Shown here one piece after another: positions 33,233 to 42,671 of a DNA stretch of 64,000 nt. This stretch comes from Chitinophaga qingshengii. Its GTDB lineage: Bacteria; Bacteroidota; Bacteroidia; Chitinophagales; Chitinophagaceae. The position numbers and the translations under genes are program-made. The notes beneath the pieces were generated by a model, which worked only from the letters and a program-made list of their open reading frames with translations, searched no databases and was not told where the DNA came from. The stretch lies in contig NZ_JACVFC010000001.1 in NCBI RefSeq assembly GCF_014529935.1, positions 1,860,001-1,924,000 of the forward strand, in the 5' to 3' direction. The first letter of the stretch is position 1, and the number at the start of each line of letters is the position of its first letter.

Positions 33233-35623
33233 ATGAAACGGATTATCCTTTTATCGGCCATCATGCTGAATTATGTCTATGCTTTCAGCCAGCAGTTTTC
33301 TATCAAAGCAAAAGTTGTCGGCCAACAAAAAACGCCTATGGAATTTATGTACGTCACTTTGGTTAAAAATGACTCCGTGCCGGTACAACAAGCCATGACC
33401 GATACTCTGGGCCATTTCTCCATGAAAGCCGGGAAAGATAACTACCGTTTGATTATCAAACAATTTGGGAAAGAATACCTGAACAAAGCAGTCGCATTGG
33501 ACCGGGATATGGACCTGGGCGTCATCGAAATACAGGAAGGCACCGCGTTACAGGGCGTCACCATTACCAGCCGGAAAAAAATCTTCGAACAAAAAGTCGA
33601 CCGCCTGGTTTTTAACATCGAAAATGCCGTCATGCCTACCGGCGGCAACGCCCTGGATGCGCTGAAATCTACGCCGGGCGTCAGGGTACAGAACGATAAC
33701 GTTTCCATAGTGGGTAAAGGGGAAGTGCTGGTGATGATAGACGACCGTTTGCAGAGAATGTCGCAGGAAGACCTGGTTACGCTGATGAAATCCATCCCGG
33801 CGGATAATATCAAAAGCATAGAGGTCATTACTACACCGCCGGCTAAATATGAAGCGGAAGGTAACAGCGGATTAATCAATATCAAACTGAAAAAGGCGAA
33901 GGCTAATACCTGGGATGCCAGCATCGGCGCATCCTATACGCAGAAGACCTATGCCAGTGGAAACCTTCAGGGATTATTCAACTATAATCATAACAAACTG
34001 TCATTACAGGCATCTTTCTCCAAAGGAAAACAACAATTATTAACCACTTCCGATAATCAGATATTCTACACCAACGAGCGCTGGATGCAGGAAACACGTA
34101 CCAGGTCCGAAAGCGATGTAATGAGCGCCGGCCTTGGTGTTGACTATAAGCTGACCAACAAATGGACAACAGGTTTCAAATACCTGGGCAGCTTTACAGA
34201 CCGGACATCCGGCAGTCAACCATTTACCACCCGCTTTAATAACACCACCGGAACCGCTGATGGTTTTGTTACCTCCACTGTAAATGCCGGTAACCAACCA
34301 CAGATGAATGCCCTTAACTGGTACCATTCCTTTGCACTGGATACCACAGGGAAGAGCATTTCGGTCGACTTTGACTGCTTTAATTACCGGAAAACCGACA
34401 ACCGTTTCTTTTCCGGGAACGAGCTGGATCATAAACAAAATATTATTCCGGGCAGCTTCTTTTCTTCAGCCAATACCAATATTAACAGCATCAACAACTA
34501 TGCAGCCAAAACAGATATAACACTTCCGTATAAATGGGCCAACCTCAGCCTGGGTGGCCGGGTATCCTATACCAACACCAACAACGATCTCATTGTATAC
34601 GACCATCATACGGGAACGCCTGTATTAAATACGGATCAATCCAATGTTTTTAACTACAAGGAGTACAACGAAGCATTGTATTTTTCCGCCAGCAAAAAAA
34701 TAACCGATAAATGGGAAACCCAGGCAGGTATGCGAATGGAAGCCACCCAAACCAAAGGGTACTCCCAAAACCTGGACCAGACCAACAACAACCATTACAT
34801 CAAACTGTTTCCAACAACATATGTTACCTATGTACCCAATGACAATCATTCTTTCTCGCTCAATTACAGCCGCAGGATTCGCAGACCGGATTTTGACTAT
34901 CTGAACCCGTTTGTGGTTCGCAGCAACCCTTATTTTTATGCTGAAGGCAATCCGTTCTTAAAACCGTCCTATATCGATAACCTGGAATTTTCCTATGTAA
35001 AAAGCCAGCAATGGGTTAACTCGGTTTACTATTCCAGGGTAACCGACTTTGGACAGGAATTATCGATTGTGGATAACGCCACCAATATTACCAGGCTCAC
35101 GCCTGTCAACTATGCCAATACTTATCAGATTGGGTTTTCCACCTCTTATAATTTAAACCGGTGGTCCTGGTGGAACAGCCTTACAGGCTTTAACGTAAAC
35201 TATCAGAACGTTCAATCCAAAACCAGCTTCGTGCAATCTACAGATGGCTACAACGGTTATTTTTACACCAACAATGACTTTACACTCAACCGGTCGAAAT
35301 CTGTTTTCCTGGGGGTTAATTACGCCTTACAGTTACCGGGCCGCTACCAGATCTTTCATATTGCCTCTTTGAATATCCTGGATGTGTCGATGAAGTTTTT
35401 GCTGATGCATAAAAAGCTGACGCTGACAGTTACCGGCGAAGATCTGCTGAATGCCCAACGTCCGCTCATCACCTATTATTCCAATGCCGTGAAGAACACC
35501 GTGCGTACCTATGGAGATAGCCGCGGGGGAAGGATTTCCATCAGTTATAAGTTTGGCAAAAACAGTATCCGGGTAAAACAACGGGATTTCGGTAATGAAG
35601 AGGAGAGAAACCGGGCGCAATAG
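33233..35623 (+). CDS. Outer-membrane beta-barrel receptor (TonB-dependent, OMP_b-brl_3 type)
   Basis: 796 aa from the ATG at 33233, giving a signal peptide (1-20, ending AFSQ); the GTG 33 nt earlier is rejected. N-terminal CarboxypepD_reg-like domain (~22-100), a plug-like region (NALDALKSTPGVRVQ...VMIDDRL...SIEVITTPPAKYEAEGNSGL) and a C-terminal barrel with the RRIRRPDFDYLNPF motif typical of this family. The very C-terminus is charged and does not end in an aromatic residue. The ligand is unknown. It is divergent from a LytS/LytTR pair with a direct-repeat site between, so it is probably their target. Confidence 0.88.
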   Translation: MKRIILLSAIMLNYVYAFSQQFSIKAKVVGQQKTPMEFMYVTLVKNDSVPVQQAMTDTLGHFSMKAGKDNYRLIIKQFGKEYLNKAVALDRDMDLGVIEIQEGTALQGVTITSRKKIFEQKVDRLVFNIENAVMPTGGNALDALKSTPGVRVQNDNVSIVGKGEVLVMIDDRLQRMSQEDLVTLMKSIPADNIKSIEVITTPPAKYEAEGNSGLINIKLKKAKANTWDASIGASYTQKTYASGNLQGLFNYNHNKLSLQASFSKGKQQLLTTSDNQIFYTNERWMQETRTRSESDVMSAGLGVDYKLTNKWTTGFKYLGSFTDRTSGSQPFTTRFNNTTGTADGFVTSTVNAGNQPQMNALNWYHSFALDTTGKSISVDFDCFNYRKTDNRFFSGNELDHKQNIIPGSFFSSANTNINSINNYAAKTDITLPYKWANLSLGGRVSYTNTNNDLIVYDHHTGTPVLNTDQSNVFNYKEYNEALYFSASKKITDKWETQAGMRMEATQTKGYSQNLDQTNNNHYIKLFPTTYVTYVPNDNHSFSLNYSRRIRRPDFDYLNPFVVRSNPYFYAEGNPFLKPSYIDNLEFSYVKSQQWVNSVYYSRVTDFGQELSIVDNATNITRLTPVNYANTYQIGFSTSYNLNRWSWWNSLTGFNVNYQNVQSKTSFVQSTDGYNGYFYTNNDFTLNRSKSVFLGVNYALQLPGRYQIFHIASLNILDVSMKFLLMHKKLTLTVTGEDLLNAQRPLITYYSNAVKNTVRTYGDSRGGRISISYKFGKNSIRVKQRDFGNEEERNRAQ

Positions 35624-35670
35624 GTACAAAACTATCTTTATTTTATCTTTGCGCGATAAATCAGTTGACA

Positions 35671-36669
35671 ATGAAACCTTTTTCAGTTATGTGGCGGTTC
35701 ATGATACTCGCTATTTTAGTATTGGCATGTGATAAAACCATAGCCCAGTCCGGAGATATAAAAGCTCCTACCAGCAGTGGGAAGTATTTGGGTACCTCCA
35801 CAGATGAAGTAGGAAAGATAAGTGCAACGATAGGCAAATTGGCGGGGCGGATACCGGTTGGTAACCCGGAGCAGCGAACCAAAGGTGATGGCCAGTTTAT
35901 TCATTGGTTTAAAACCGATGAGTCTCAACTGGATGGTGACAAACCCAAATTTCAGGTAATTTACGACGTAGATGAAGATAGTTGGGAAATCATCGGGATA
36001 ACGATAGTGGGAGCCAGTTCGGAGGTACAGACAATTTACCAGGCACTTTTTGACCCGAAGTTTCAGTTAGGAAAACGCTTTGAAAGGAAAAGTGCCGATC
36101 TTACCCGTGGCGACGAAGATGTAGTTATGGAAAGTGGCTTATCGAATGGGTCCATCAAGATCATGATGACACCAAAAGCCAGAAAGGCCTATGAGAAGAA
36201 AAAGGCTAAAGAAAAAGCTTCCGCTTATGAGGAGAAGGTGAAGGCAAAAGCCTCGGCAGCTCCCATCAGCTACAGCAACTACCTGGGCATTTCAGTGGAT
36301 GATATACCCCGTGTAAGTGAAAAAATAGGAAAGGTAATTGGCCTGGTACCTTCTGCTAAAATTGACCAGCAAAGCAAGGGCGATGGCCGCTTTATCCATT
36401 GGTTTAAAGACGATTGGGAGTTCCGTGTTTTTTACGACTTTGATGAAGATACCAGAAAAGTACTGCATATTGGAATAGCCGGTAAAAGAGCGCAGCTGCT
36501 TAAGATCTACGAAACGTTGTTTGATGAAAAATTTGTGCCCAAGAGCGATGGACCGCTGGATGCAACTGTCAACCATGGCACTGAAGAGGCTATTCTTCGC
36601 ATGGGTTTTGATGATGGATCTATTATGATCTGGCCTGTAGAAAATACGGGAAAAAAGCGTAAAAAGTAA
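35671..36669 (+). CDS. Lipoprotein with two copies of an unrecognised ~95-aa domain
   Basis: 332 aa from the ATG at 35671; the TTG two codons earlier is rejected. The N-terminus is a lipoprotein-like signal (MILAILVLACDK, Cys18), though cleavage after TIAQ is also possible. Two related domains follow: YLGTSTDEVGKISATIGKL...KGDGQFIHWFK...VIYDVDEDS...YQALFDPKF and YLGISVDDIPRVSEKIGKV...KGDGRFIHWFK...VFYDFDEDT...YETLFDEKF. A Lys/Glu/Ala-rich helix (~170-195) joins them. I do not recognise the domain. It is co-directional with the receptor 47 nt upstream and ends at a strong terminator. Confidence 0.75.
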   Translation: MKPFSVMWRFMILAILVLACDKTIAQSGDIKAPTSSGKYLGTSTDEVGKISATIGKLAGRIPVGNPEQRTKGDGQFIHWFKTDESQLDGDKPKFQVIYDVDEDSWEIIGITIVGASSEVQTIYQALFDPKFQLGKRFERKSADLTRGDEDVVMESGLSNGSIKIMMTPKARKAYEKKKAKEKASAYEEKVKAKASAAPISYSNYLGISVDDIPRVSEKIGKVIGLVPSAKIDQQSKGDGRFIHWFKDDWEFRVFYDFDEDTRKVLHIGIAGKRAQLLKIYETLFDEKFVPKSDGPLDATVNHGTEEAILRMGFDDGSIMIWPVENTGKKRKK

Positions 36670-36675
36670 GTATAT

Positions 36676-36729
36676 ATAAATATAAAAGAGGCTGTATTAT
36701 CAATATAATACAGCCTCTTTTATATTTAT
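36676..36729. terminator. 25-bp perfect hairpin, bidirectional terminator
   Basis: The arms 36676-36700 and 36705-36729 are perfectly complementary around CAAT; the GC core GAGGCTG is flanked by A/T runs on both sides. It separates convergent genes and its last base is also the last base of the M48 stop codon. Confidence 0.9.
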
Positions 36730-37793
36730 CAGGAAGGATATAATTCCTTTAATTTTCTGAAAGCTTTTTCGAGGTCTTCGTTTTGTACAGCAGGAGCAGG
36801 ATGTTTCTTTATTTGTCTGTCGACATATTTAATCCTGTTTTTGGTGAGGGGGTGGCTGCTTAAAAAGGTAGGCATATTGACCGGTTGTTTGATGGAAGAT
36901 AGTGTTTCCATTAAATGCAACATGCCATGTTGGTCGATTTTGTTGTCTTTCAGCAGGGTAAGGCCTTCCAGGTCGGCTTCTTTTTCATACTTCCGGGAAT
37001 AGCTCAGTGAGTGTAGGGTATTGGCATTTTTGTACAGGCCGGAATAGGCGCCCATGCCGCCCAGAAACAGATCCAGCAACAAGGTGGTGCTCATGTCTTT
37101 ACACAGCTTACGGGTGGAGTGACGGAACTTCACATGCGAGACCTCATGTGCTAAGAGGGCCGCCAGCTCTTCTTTCGTTTTGATTTTTTTCAACAATGCA
37201 TCATACACAACGATATAGCCACCCGGTAAGGCATAGGCATTGTCAATTTTACTGGACTTAACAGAAAAGGTAAGCGTATCCGGTGTTTCCCAGTTTATCT
37301 TACCGGCGAACGCCGTCAGTAATTTACTGCCAGCGGTATCTGTCGTTTCATCGAGGGTGGATTGGGCCAGCTCACCCAGTTTTTTATCAAAAGAACGAGG
37401 GAGCGTTTGGGCTACCTGGTCAGCAAGAATAGGTAATACCACAAAATAACAGAGGCCCACAATCAGTAACAGTACCAGGGCGACGGTATATACCGCTTTA
37501 TTACCTAACCGGAGCAACCATTCATGAACGGAGTAGCCCCGGTTAGCGTAATATAATTTTGAAAAGGCGCTGATGCATTCCGGATCATCTATTTCCAACC
37601 CGCCTTCGGCAGCTGTGCTGATGCGCAACTGCTTACCGTTCACCGACTGTACATTGATTTCTTTATACAGCCAGGAAAGACGGCTGCGTACCCCGTTTCT
37701 GTTCATCCTGAACTCCAGGTATTCCTGGTAGAACTGAATATCTACGGTAGTCAGCGCAGCTGTTTTATTATCGAAATATTTTCCGGGATACAT
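36729..37793 (-). CDS. M48-family membrane metalloprotease
   Basis: 354 aa. A cytoplasmic N-terminal ~95 residues (with RLSWLYKEINVQSVNG) precede one membrane helix (~100-122, AVYTVALVLLLIVGLCYFVV). The M48 domain has the zinc motif HEVSH (near residue 215; LAALLAHEVSHVKFRHSTRK) and the third ligand in EKEADLEG. It ends with SSHPLTKNRIKYVDRQIKK, typical of the family. The domain should face the periplasm and degrade or process envelope proteins. The YjgN-like gene ends upstream on the same strand with an 11-nt gap; this pairing is common, so both probably act together. Confidence 0.92.
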   Translation of the reverse strand: MYPGKYFDNKTAALTTVDIQFYQEYLEFRMNRNGVRSRLSWLYKEINVQSVNGKQLRISTAAEGGLEIDDPECISAFSKLYYANRGYSVHEWLLRLGNKAVYTVALVLLLIVGLCYFVVLPILADQVAQTLPRSFDKKLGELAQSTLDETTDTAGSKLLTAFAGKINWETPDTLTFSVKSSKIDNAYALPGGYIVVYDALLKKIKTKEELAALLAHEVSHVKFRHSTRKLCKDMSTTLLLDLFLGGMGAYSGLYKNANTLHSLSYSRKYEKEADLEGLTLLKDNKIDQHGMLHLMETLSSIKQPVNMPTFLSSHPLTKNRIKYVDRQIKKHPAPAVQNEDLEKAFRKLKELYPS

Positions 37794-37804
37794 GGCCTGT
37801 TTGC

Positions 37805-38776
37805 TTAGATGATGCTCAGATCGAGGAAGTCCGCCAGGTCTTCGCCCATAGCATTGGTGTATTCCTCTTCCGTTTGAGATAATTGTTCCAGCACCACATC
37901 GCCTTCAATTTCAATATTTTCAGCGATGAATTTAAACATATTCACCTCAGCCCAGGCATATCCGATACCCAGGGTGAAAATGATGATGAGCATATTCAGC
38001 AGGATCACGCCAAAAAACTTACCACCGGTAGCAGTAGAGCGGAAAGTATAGGATCTGTCACCCTGTGATAAAGTCATATGATCGATATAATATCTGAAAA
38101 CATCAGCCTGCCACCAGAAGCCATAGATACCCAGGGTAATGATCGTCAGGAAGTAGCCTTTGATATTGAGCACGAAGAAATCCCAGCCATCGCCTTTGTA
38201 TTTGAACTCACCGCTTCCGAAACGGATATTGCTGATAATATAGTTCCGCAGGTTGATGACCATCCAGGAGCCATAGAAGCCCAGGGTAACTACTGTCAGT
38301 AAAAATTCTTTAATAAAAAGGGCCACGAAAGCGGACCTGTCGCCACGGTATCCGAAGCGGATACCTCTCCAGGATGTTCTGGACCAGCGGTAGCGGCTGG
38401 CGCCGTGAATAACAAAAGGCAATAGCAGCGTTATCCCAACGAGGTACGCGATAATGCCGAGCGCGACATGCACCCTCATCAGGATGCCTATAATAATACC
38501 AAAGCCGATCAACAACCCGATGGCTTTGATGAAACCTTTGAACATCTCGTTTCCGGTACCACTAAAGGTAAAGCTGGAATCTTCCAGGGTGGTGGACTGG
38601 TAGAGATAATTTAATTTTTTGGCTTTCGCCCAGGGATAGTAAAGGCCTAAGGTAATAGCACATAACAGTGCGTTGACGATCAGGATACCGAAATAGGTTC
38701 CGCCGTTACCAATAAACTTCAACCTGGGAGAAGAAAAGAGGCCGCCCGGGGCAGGGGGCGTGTAGACTTGCTGCAT
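37805..38776 (-). CDS. YjgN-family (DUF898) membrane protein
   Basis: 323 aa from the ATG at 38776 (MQQVYTPPAP); a longer TTG reading is rejected. Three repeats of a membrane module occur, each with a FxG/GxxxxFF start and a TLGxYxPW or TLGFYGSW turn (ALLCAITLGLYYPWAKAKKL, TVVTLGFYGSWMVINLR, TIITLGIYGFWWQAD, IFTLGIGYAWAEVNMF). The function of YjgN proteins is unknown. The gene is 11 nt before the M48 protease, a known neighbourhood. Confidence 0.88.
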   Translation of the reverse strand: MQQVYTPPAPGGLFSSPRLKFIGNGGTYFGILIVNALLCAITLGLYYPWAKAKKLNYLYQSTTLEDSSFTFSGTGNEMFKGFIKAIGLLIGFGIIIGILMRVHVALGIIAYLVGITLLLPFVIHGASRYRWSRTSWRGIRFGYRGDRSAFVALFIKEFLLTVVTLGFYGSWMVINLRNYIISNIRFGSGEFKYKGDGWDFFVLNIKGYFLTIITLGIYGFWWQADVFRYYIDHMTLSQGDRSYTFRSTATGGKFFGVILLNMLIIIFTLGIGYAWAEVNMFKFIAENIEIEGDVVLEQLSQTEEEYTNAMGEDLADFLDLSII

Positions 38777-38869
38777 AGTGTTAGGTAATAGGTTAATAAA
38801 ATTTAAAAATAACAATTATATTGAATATTGTCAACACTTATACATATAATTTTTATTAAATTTGATATA

Positions 38870-39631
38870 TTACCACCCGGTGGCAAACAATTTCCGCGCG
38901 CCTTTTATACCACATCGCTGATATTGCTGATAAGCCTGTGCTACCCGTTCATGGATAACAGCGGGCTTCTCCTGCTGTACCCATCCATTGATCACCGGCA
39001 CCAGCGTATAGGCCTCCGGCGACATCAGGTGCGTAGTCCAGATCAGCGGTTGGGCGCCAGCTTTGCGGATGCTCTCATAAAAATAGGGTTTGCCGGCACA
39101 GGCGAAAATAGCGACATCCCTGGACTGGTTATCACTTTTGGCAGGAGTAACCGGAAGGGTGAAATCCATGAGACCATTGTGCCCTACAAACACGATCAGC
39201 CCTGCATATCCGCCAATACGCACCGTCCCGGAATCGACGACGATACCGGTCTTTTTTCGCCCCGCCGCATAGTCCAGGAAATCGGTAACGGTTTCTTTCA
39301 TCTTAGCGCCATCATAGGCGTCAGCCACCAGGTAGGTACCGCTTTTCCGGTGCCTTAAAATAATACGTTCGTATATATTGTCAGCGGGATGAGACACCTG
39401 TTTGATAAACTGCCAGTCGGCCTGTTTTTTCAGAAAGGTCTTCACCCCATACCCGCAGCCCCAGTACAGGTTATTAGCGGGATCTTGTCCATTCCCGATC
39501 TTAGCGGGCACTTTTACGATGCCCTGGTATTTGTTATCACAGAGGGCTACCAATACATGAATCGTGGCACGCTGAGGATATACTTTCACACCCGTCAACA
39601 GGAGGCAACATAGCAGGGTTAATCTAAACAT
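38870..39631 (-). CDS. Secreted protein with caspase-like (clan CD) His/Cys motifs
   Basis: 253 aa. Signal peptide (1-19, ending VYPQ). After the strand ATIHVLVALCDN comes a hydrophobic strand ending in His-Gly-like residues (AGLIVFVGHNGLMDF) and then a strand ending in Cys (DVAIFACAGKPYF). Strand-H and strand-C in this order and spacing are the hallmark of clan CD peptidases (caspase, legumain, gingipain). Other elements of an active peptidase cannot be confirmed by eye, so it may be an enzyme or an inactive relative. It is co-directional with the upstream gene but 53 nt apart. Confidence 0.6.
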   Translation of the reverse strand: MFRLTLLCCLLLTGVKVYPQRATIHVLVALCDNKYQGIVKVPAKIGNGQDPANNLYWGCGYGVKTFLKKQADWQFIKQVSHPADNIYERIILRHRKSGTYLVADAYDGAKMKETVTDFLDYAAGRKKTGIVVDSGTVRIGGYAGLIVFVGHNGLMDFTLPVTPAKSDNQSRDVAIFACAGKPYFYESIRKAGAQPLIWTTHLMSPEAYTLVPVINGWVQQEKPAVIHERVAQAYQQYQRCGIKGARKLFATGW

Positions 39632-39684
39632 ATGGTCGTTTTTCCGTGTAAGATGCAGGGAAGGTCTGATTCCATAAAGACTGG

Positions 39685-41355
39685 TTATTCATCCGGGTAT
39701 TCTTTACCATCCCGCTTATCCAGCCACCCCTTTTTCCCGTTGGGTAATGTAAAGCGGATAAAATATCCGCTGTTTTCCCCCAGGGAACTGTAATGCGCAT
39801 CTTGGGTGATAGGGAAATAACCGACCAGGTTATCTTTGTATATACGTAACGCGGGTACGTTACCATTTGTCTTTTCGATACTATCATAAACCACCGCTAA
39901 AACGGGTATCAGGGTATCATGTGCAGGCGCATAACGGTACCGGTACCTGGCGTAACTGTCATTGTTCAGGCGTATACTGTCCCGGGGCTTTTCATGCCTG
40001 CCGAAGTCAGCATTTCGCTCATCAAAAGTGGCGATCCCCCATTTATTATTTTGTTGTATCAGTATCCATAGCGGCGGAATGGCATTCCCCCGGATGAACA
40101 TATCATTATCATCGAATGCCGTTTTATCACTGCCATTGATGAAACACAAGGTGGTACCAGCCGGGAGGCCATCGAAAATCACGGCCTTACTATGTTCGTG
40201 TTCCTGGGCAAATCCGCCCAGGGTAGCGGTTACGCCATAAGTTCCGTTTGTTAACTGATAACTGTAGGAGTTAACGGTACCGCATACGTTATAACCAATC
40301 ACTATCCTCGGTGTATCAATGATTTTACCGGTGTTATCCAGGTAGACGGGCTTATTACCAATCAGTCCCTGCAGATAATAGTGATCCGGATAAAGTTGGC
40401 GGATACGGCCCGATACCGGCAGCCGTTTCAGCCCATCGTTATAAACAGTGTATTGTACGCCGCCGGCGGTGTTATCCCGGGTGATAACAAAATGTTTGTT
40501 GAAAAAAACGGAATCATACACGCCCGGCAATACCGGATTACCCCAAAGGTCTTCCAGCTGCTGCCGATGACCGGCAAGGGTACGGATACGGTAAAACTCC
40601 TGCAGTTCCTGAGATAGCGGATCACCGGGCAAAAAGGTCCTTGTGTCCTGTTTTACCAGGGTACCGTTACTGAAATCGGTATCTTCCCAACAAATGGTCA
40701 TCCCCTTTCGCTCCGGAATGATATATCCCGCTATATCGCCTAATTTATCTATCAGGGCAATAATATGCCTGTTGTTCCCTATATCCAGCACACAGTAAGT
40801 GCACAGCGAGGCATCAGATACCCGCCACTGTCTTCCCGTATCTTTTTTTTCGCTGGTATAATAGGCGCCAAAACCTTGCCGGTTAACAGTATAACGATAT
40901 GTCTGCCGTCCGAAAAGAAATTGATTAAAGGCTGAAAAACATTCCTTCCCAGGGCCGTCTTCGTCCCGGGTGTCTGCTATTGGTTTCTCCCACCGGTAAC
41001 TGCTGAGCATACCCAGCAGATCCTTTACCGGCATGGGTTTAATATCTTTTACGGGCAACAGGCGATGTCCGCTCGCCCACCCTGCGGTATCCTGCCACTT
41101 ATAGTCACGGTCAACCTCGATAACCGAGGTTGTGTTTCGTTCATCTTCCCGGCGGTCCCAGGCAGGTTTCAGGGTGATACCGATCTCTTTTAAACGAAAA
41201 ATTCCAGGGCGATTATCTGCCTTAAAAAATGACATACGTCCTTTATGCAGGTCCAACACGTCCACACTATCCACCTGAAATACCTGCTGCGCCCATGCCT
41301 GCTGTTGTAACAGCAGCAATGCTATGATGAATTTCCAACTATGATTCACTTTCAT
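39685..41355 (-). CDS. Secreted WG-repeat-like protein, unknown function
   Basis: 556 aa from the ATG at 41355, chosen because it gives a signal peptide (MKVNHSWKFIIALLLLQQQ, then AWAQ); the longer upstream reading lacks one. The start overlaps the end of the previous gene by 17 nt. The second half has short strands resembling WG repeats (VYDSVFFNKHFVITRDN, NKPVYLDNTGKIIDTP, NKWGIATFDERN, GKKGWLDKRDGKEY). No catalytic motif is recognised. With the overlapping gene upstream it forms a two-gene operon of unknown role. Confidence 0.7.
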   Translation of the reverse strand: MKVNHSWKFIIALLLLQQQAWAQQVFQVDSVDVLDLHKGRMSFFKADNRPGIFRLKEIGITLKPAWDRREDERNTTSVIEVDRDYKWQDTAGWASGHRLLPVKDIKPMPVKDLLGMLSSYRWEKPIADTRDEDGPGKECFSAFNQFLFGRQTYRYTVNRQGFGAYYTSEKKDTGRQWRVSDASLCTYCVLDIGNNRHIIALIDKLGDIAGYIIPERKGMTICWEDTDFSNGTLVKQDTRTFLPGDPLSQELQEFYRIRTLAGHRQQLEDLWGNPVLPGVYDSVFFNKHFVITRDNTAGGVQYTVYNDGLKRLPVSGRIRQLYPDHYYLQGLIGNKPVYLDNTGKIIDTPRIVIGYNVCGTVNSYSYQLTNGTYGVTATLGGFAQEHEHSKAVIFDGLPAGTTLCFINGSDKTAFDDNDMFIRGNAIPPLWILIQQNNKWGIATFDERNADFGRHEKPRDSIRLNNDSYARYRYRYAPAHDTLIPVLAVVYDSIEKTNGNVPALRIYKDNLVGYFPITQDAHYSSLGENSGYFIRFTLPNGKKGWLDKRDGKEYPDE

Positions 41356-42358
41356 CGGTAGGTTTGGGTACGTTAATCGTGGGTAATTTTTCGTTCCTGG
41401 CCTTTGCCACCCGGTAGTGCGACCAGTTTTCAATTTCCTGGTCACCATAAATGATCATTCTCACCGCCACATCTTTGGTGTCCATATCACCGACATACAT
41501 TTTCTGATGATCCGGCACGTTTTCATAACTGGTCCGCAACAGTTCCTTATTTTCCTGCGTTGGCTGATCAAGGTATTGCTGGTAGGCTGCCCTGCAAACG
41601 TCGATGCTGGAGGGCTCCCCTTTTATCTCCCTGATCATGTCTTTTACCTCCAGTAATTTTTCCTGGATATCGTTGCTGTATTGACGCTTCAGGATTGTAA
41701 AACTTCCCAGGCCATAAATATGTACCCGGGCCTGGTCAGGGATTTCAGCAATGATGATTTCTTTTTGTATCAGTTCCTCGAATTCGGGTAAGGTAAGGCT
41801 GACCGTGTTTTCCAGCCGATGCAGGCCAATAGTAAGATCGGAGAAAACCACCACGTTGATCAGATAATACGCATCTGCCACCTTGTAAAACAAGTGGATG
41901 CCCTGACCGCCTATCTTATCCGGAAACAAATCATTTGCACTTCTTTTATGTTCCTTGTAGATGGAACCATTGGCGCTATCCCCTATCCTGACATTACCCA
42001 CCATCTTTTCGCGGTATTGGTAGATGTTTTCCATGCGGGGATTTAGTGTTTTTATCAACGATAAAACATAATCAATAAAACTATCCCTGTTAAACAGCCA
42101 GGAGCCATTGGTGATGATCCAGCTGCCAAGACCATGGATGGAGATGGCTTCATTGTCCGGGATGGCTACTTCCACCCAGCCCCTTTTAACATCTTTTTTA
42201 AAGTGTTCGAGGTCCTCAAAATTCCAGCAATCTACTCTCCCATCGGCATAAACAGCTATATCCACAAAAAAGTAGCTGCCATTGTGAATAATGGCCGGAA
42301 TTGAAAATCCTTCAACGACTTGTTTCCGGTAAACCGTGGTAGTGGGGTTAACTATCAT
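41339..42358 (-). CDS. Internally duplicated cytosolic protein, unknown function
   Basis: 339 aa with no signal or membrane segment. Two similar halves are visible: residues ~15-110 (FFVDIAVYADGRVDCWNFED...WVEVAIPDNEAISIHGLGSW) and ~140-240 (YYLINVVVFSDLTIGLHRLEN...IIIAEIPDQARVHIYGLGSF). The repeated block is strand, D/L-x-x-G turn, IPD..., then HGLGS/YGLGS. The C-terminal ~90 residues are helical and charged (YQQYLDQPTQENKELLRTSY). I do not recognise it. It overlaps the following secreted-protein gene by 17 nt. Confidence 0.7.
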   Translation of the reverse strand: MIVNPTTTVYRKQVVEGFSIPAIIHNGSYFFVDIAVYADGRVDCWNFEDLEHFKKDVKRGWVEVAIPDNEAISIHGLGSWIITNGSWLFNRDSFIDYVLSLIKTLNPRMENIYQYREKMVGNVRIGDSANGSIYKEHKRSANDLFPDKIGGQGIHLFYKVADAYYLINVVVFSDLTIGLHRLENTVSLTLPEFEELIQKEIIIAEIPDQARVHIYGLGSFTILKRQYSNDIQEKLLEVKDMIREIKGEPSSIDVCRAAYQQYLDQPTQENKELLRTSYENVPDHQKMYVGDMDTKDVAVRMIIYGDQEIENWSHYRVAKARNEKLPTINVPKPTDESES

Positions 42359-42671
42359 TCTCTATATAGGTTTTATCACTGCGAAAATATCACTTTTTTG
42401 TTAATCCGATGTCCTCCATTCACATGGTAAGTATACGATTTTACCCACCCGTTTCCCAGCCATGTATTTTTCCATACTTTTTTCACTATTTACTAATGAT
42501 TATCGGTTGCATTTTATAATGGCAACAGTGCAATAGCCACTGTACGGCAGTGATCTGTGCAATATTCATTTTACCTGTAACGATTATACTTTTCCGTTAG
42601 GGCTGCTGTATAGTAGCAAGGAGGGATTGTAGTTTGAGGGGTATTTTTCCACCCTTCAAACATAGCTGGTT
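42359..42671. other. 313-nt divergent intergenic region with 5'-UTR hairpin
   Basis: No ORF worth calling. At 42632-42661 GTTTGAGGGGT pairs with ACCCTTCAAAC around an 8-nt loop, ending 10 nt before the chitinase ATG, so it should lie in the chitinase leader mRNA. The rest is AT-rich and must contain promoters for the genes on both sides. Confidence 0.45.
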
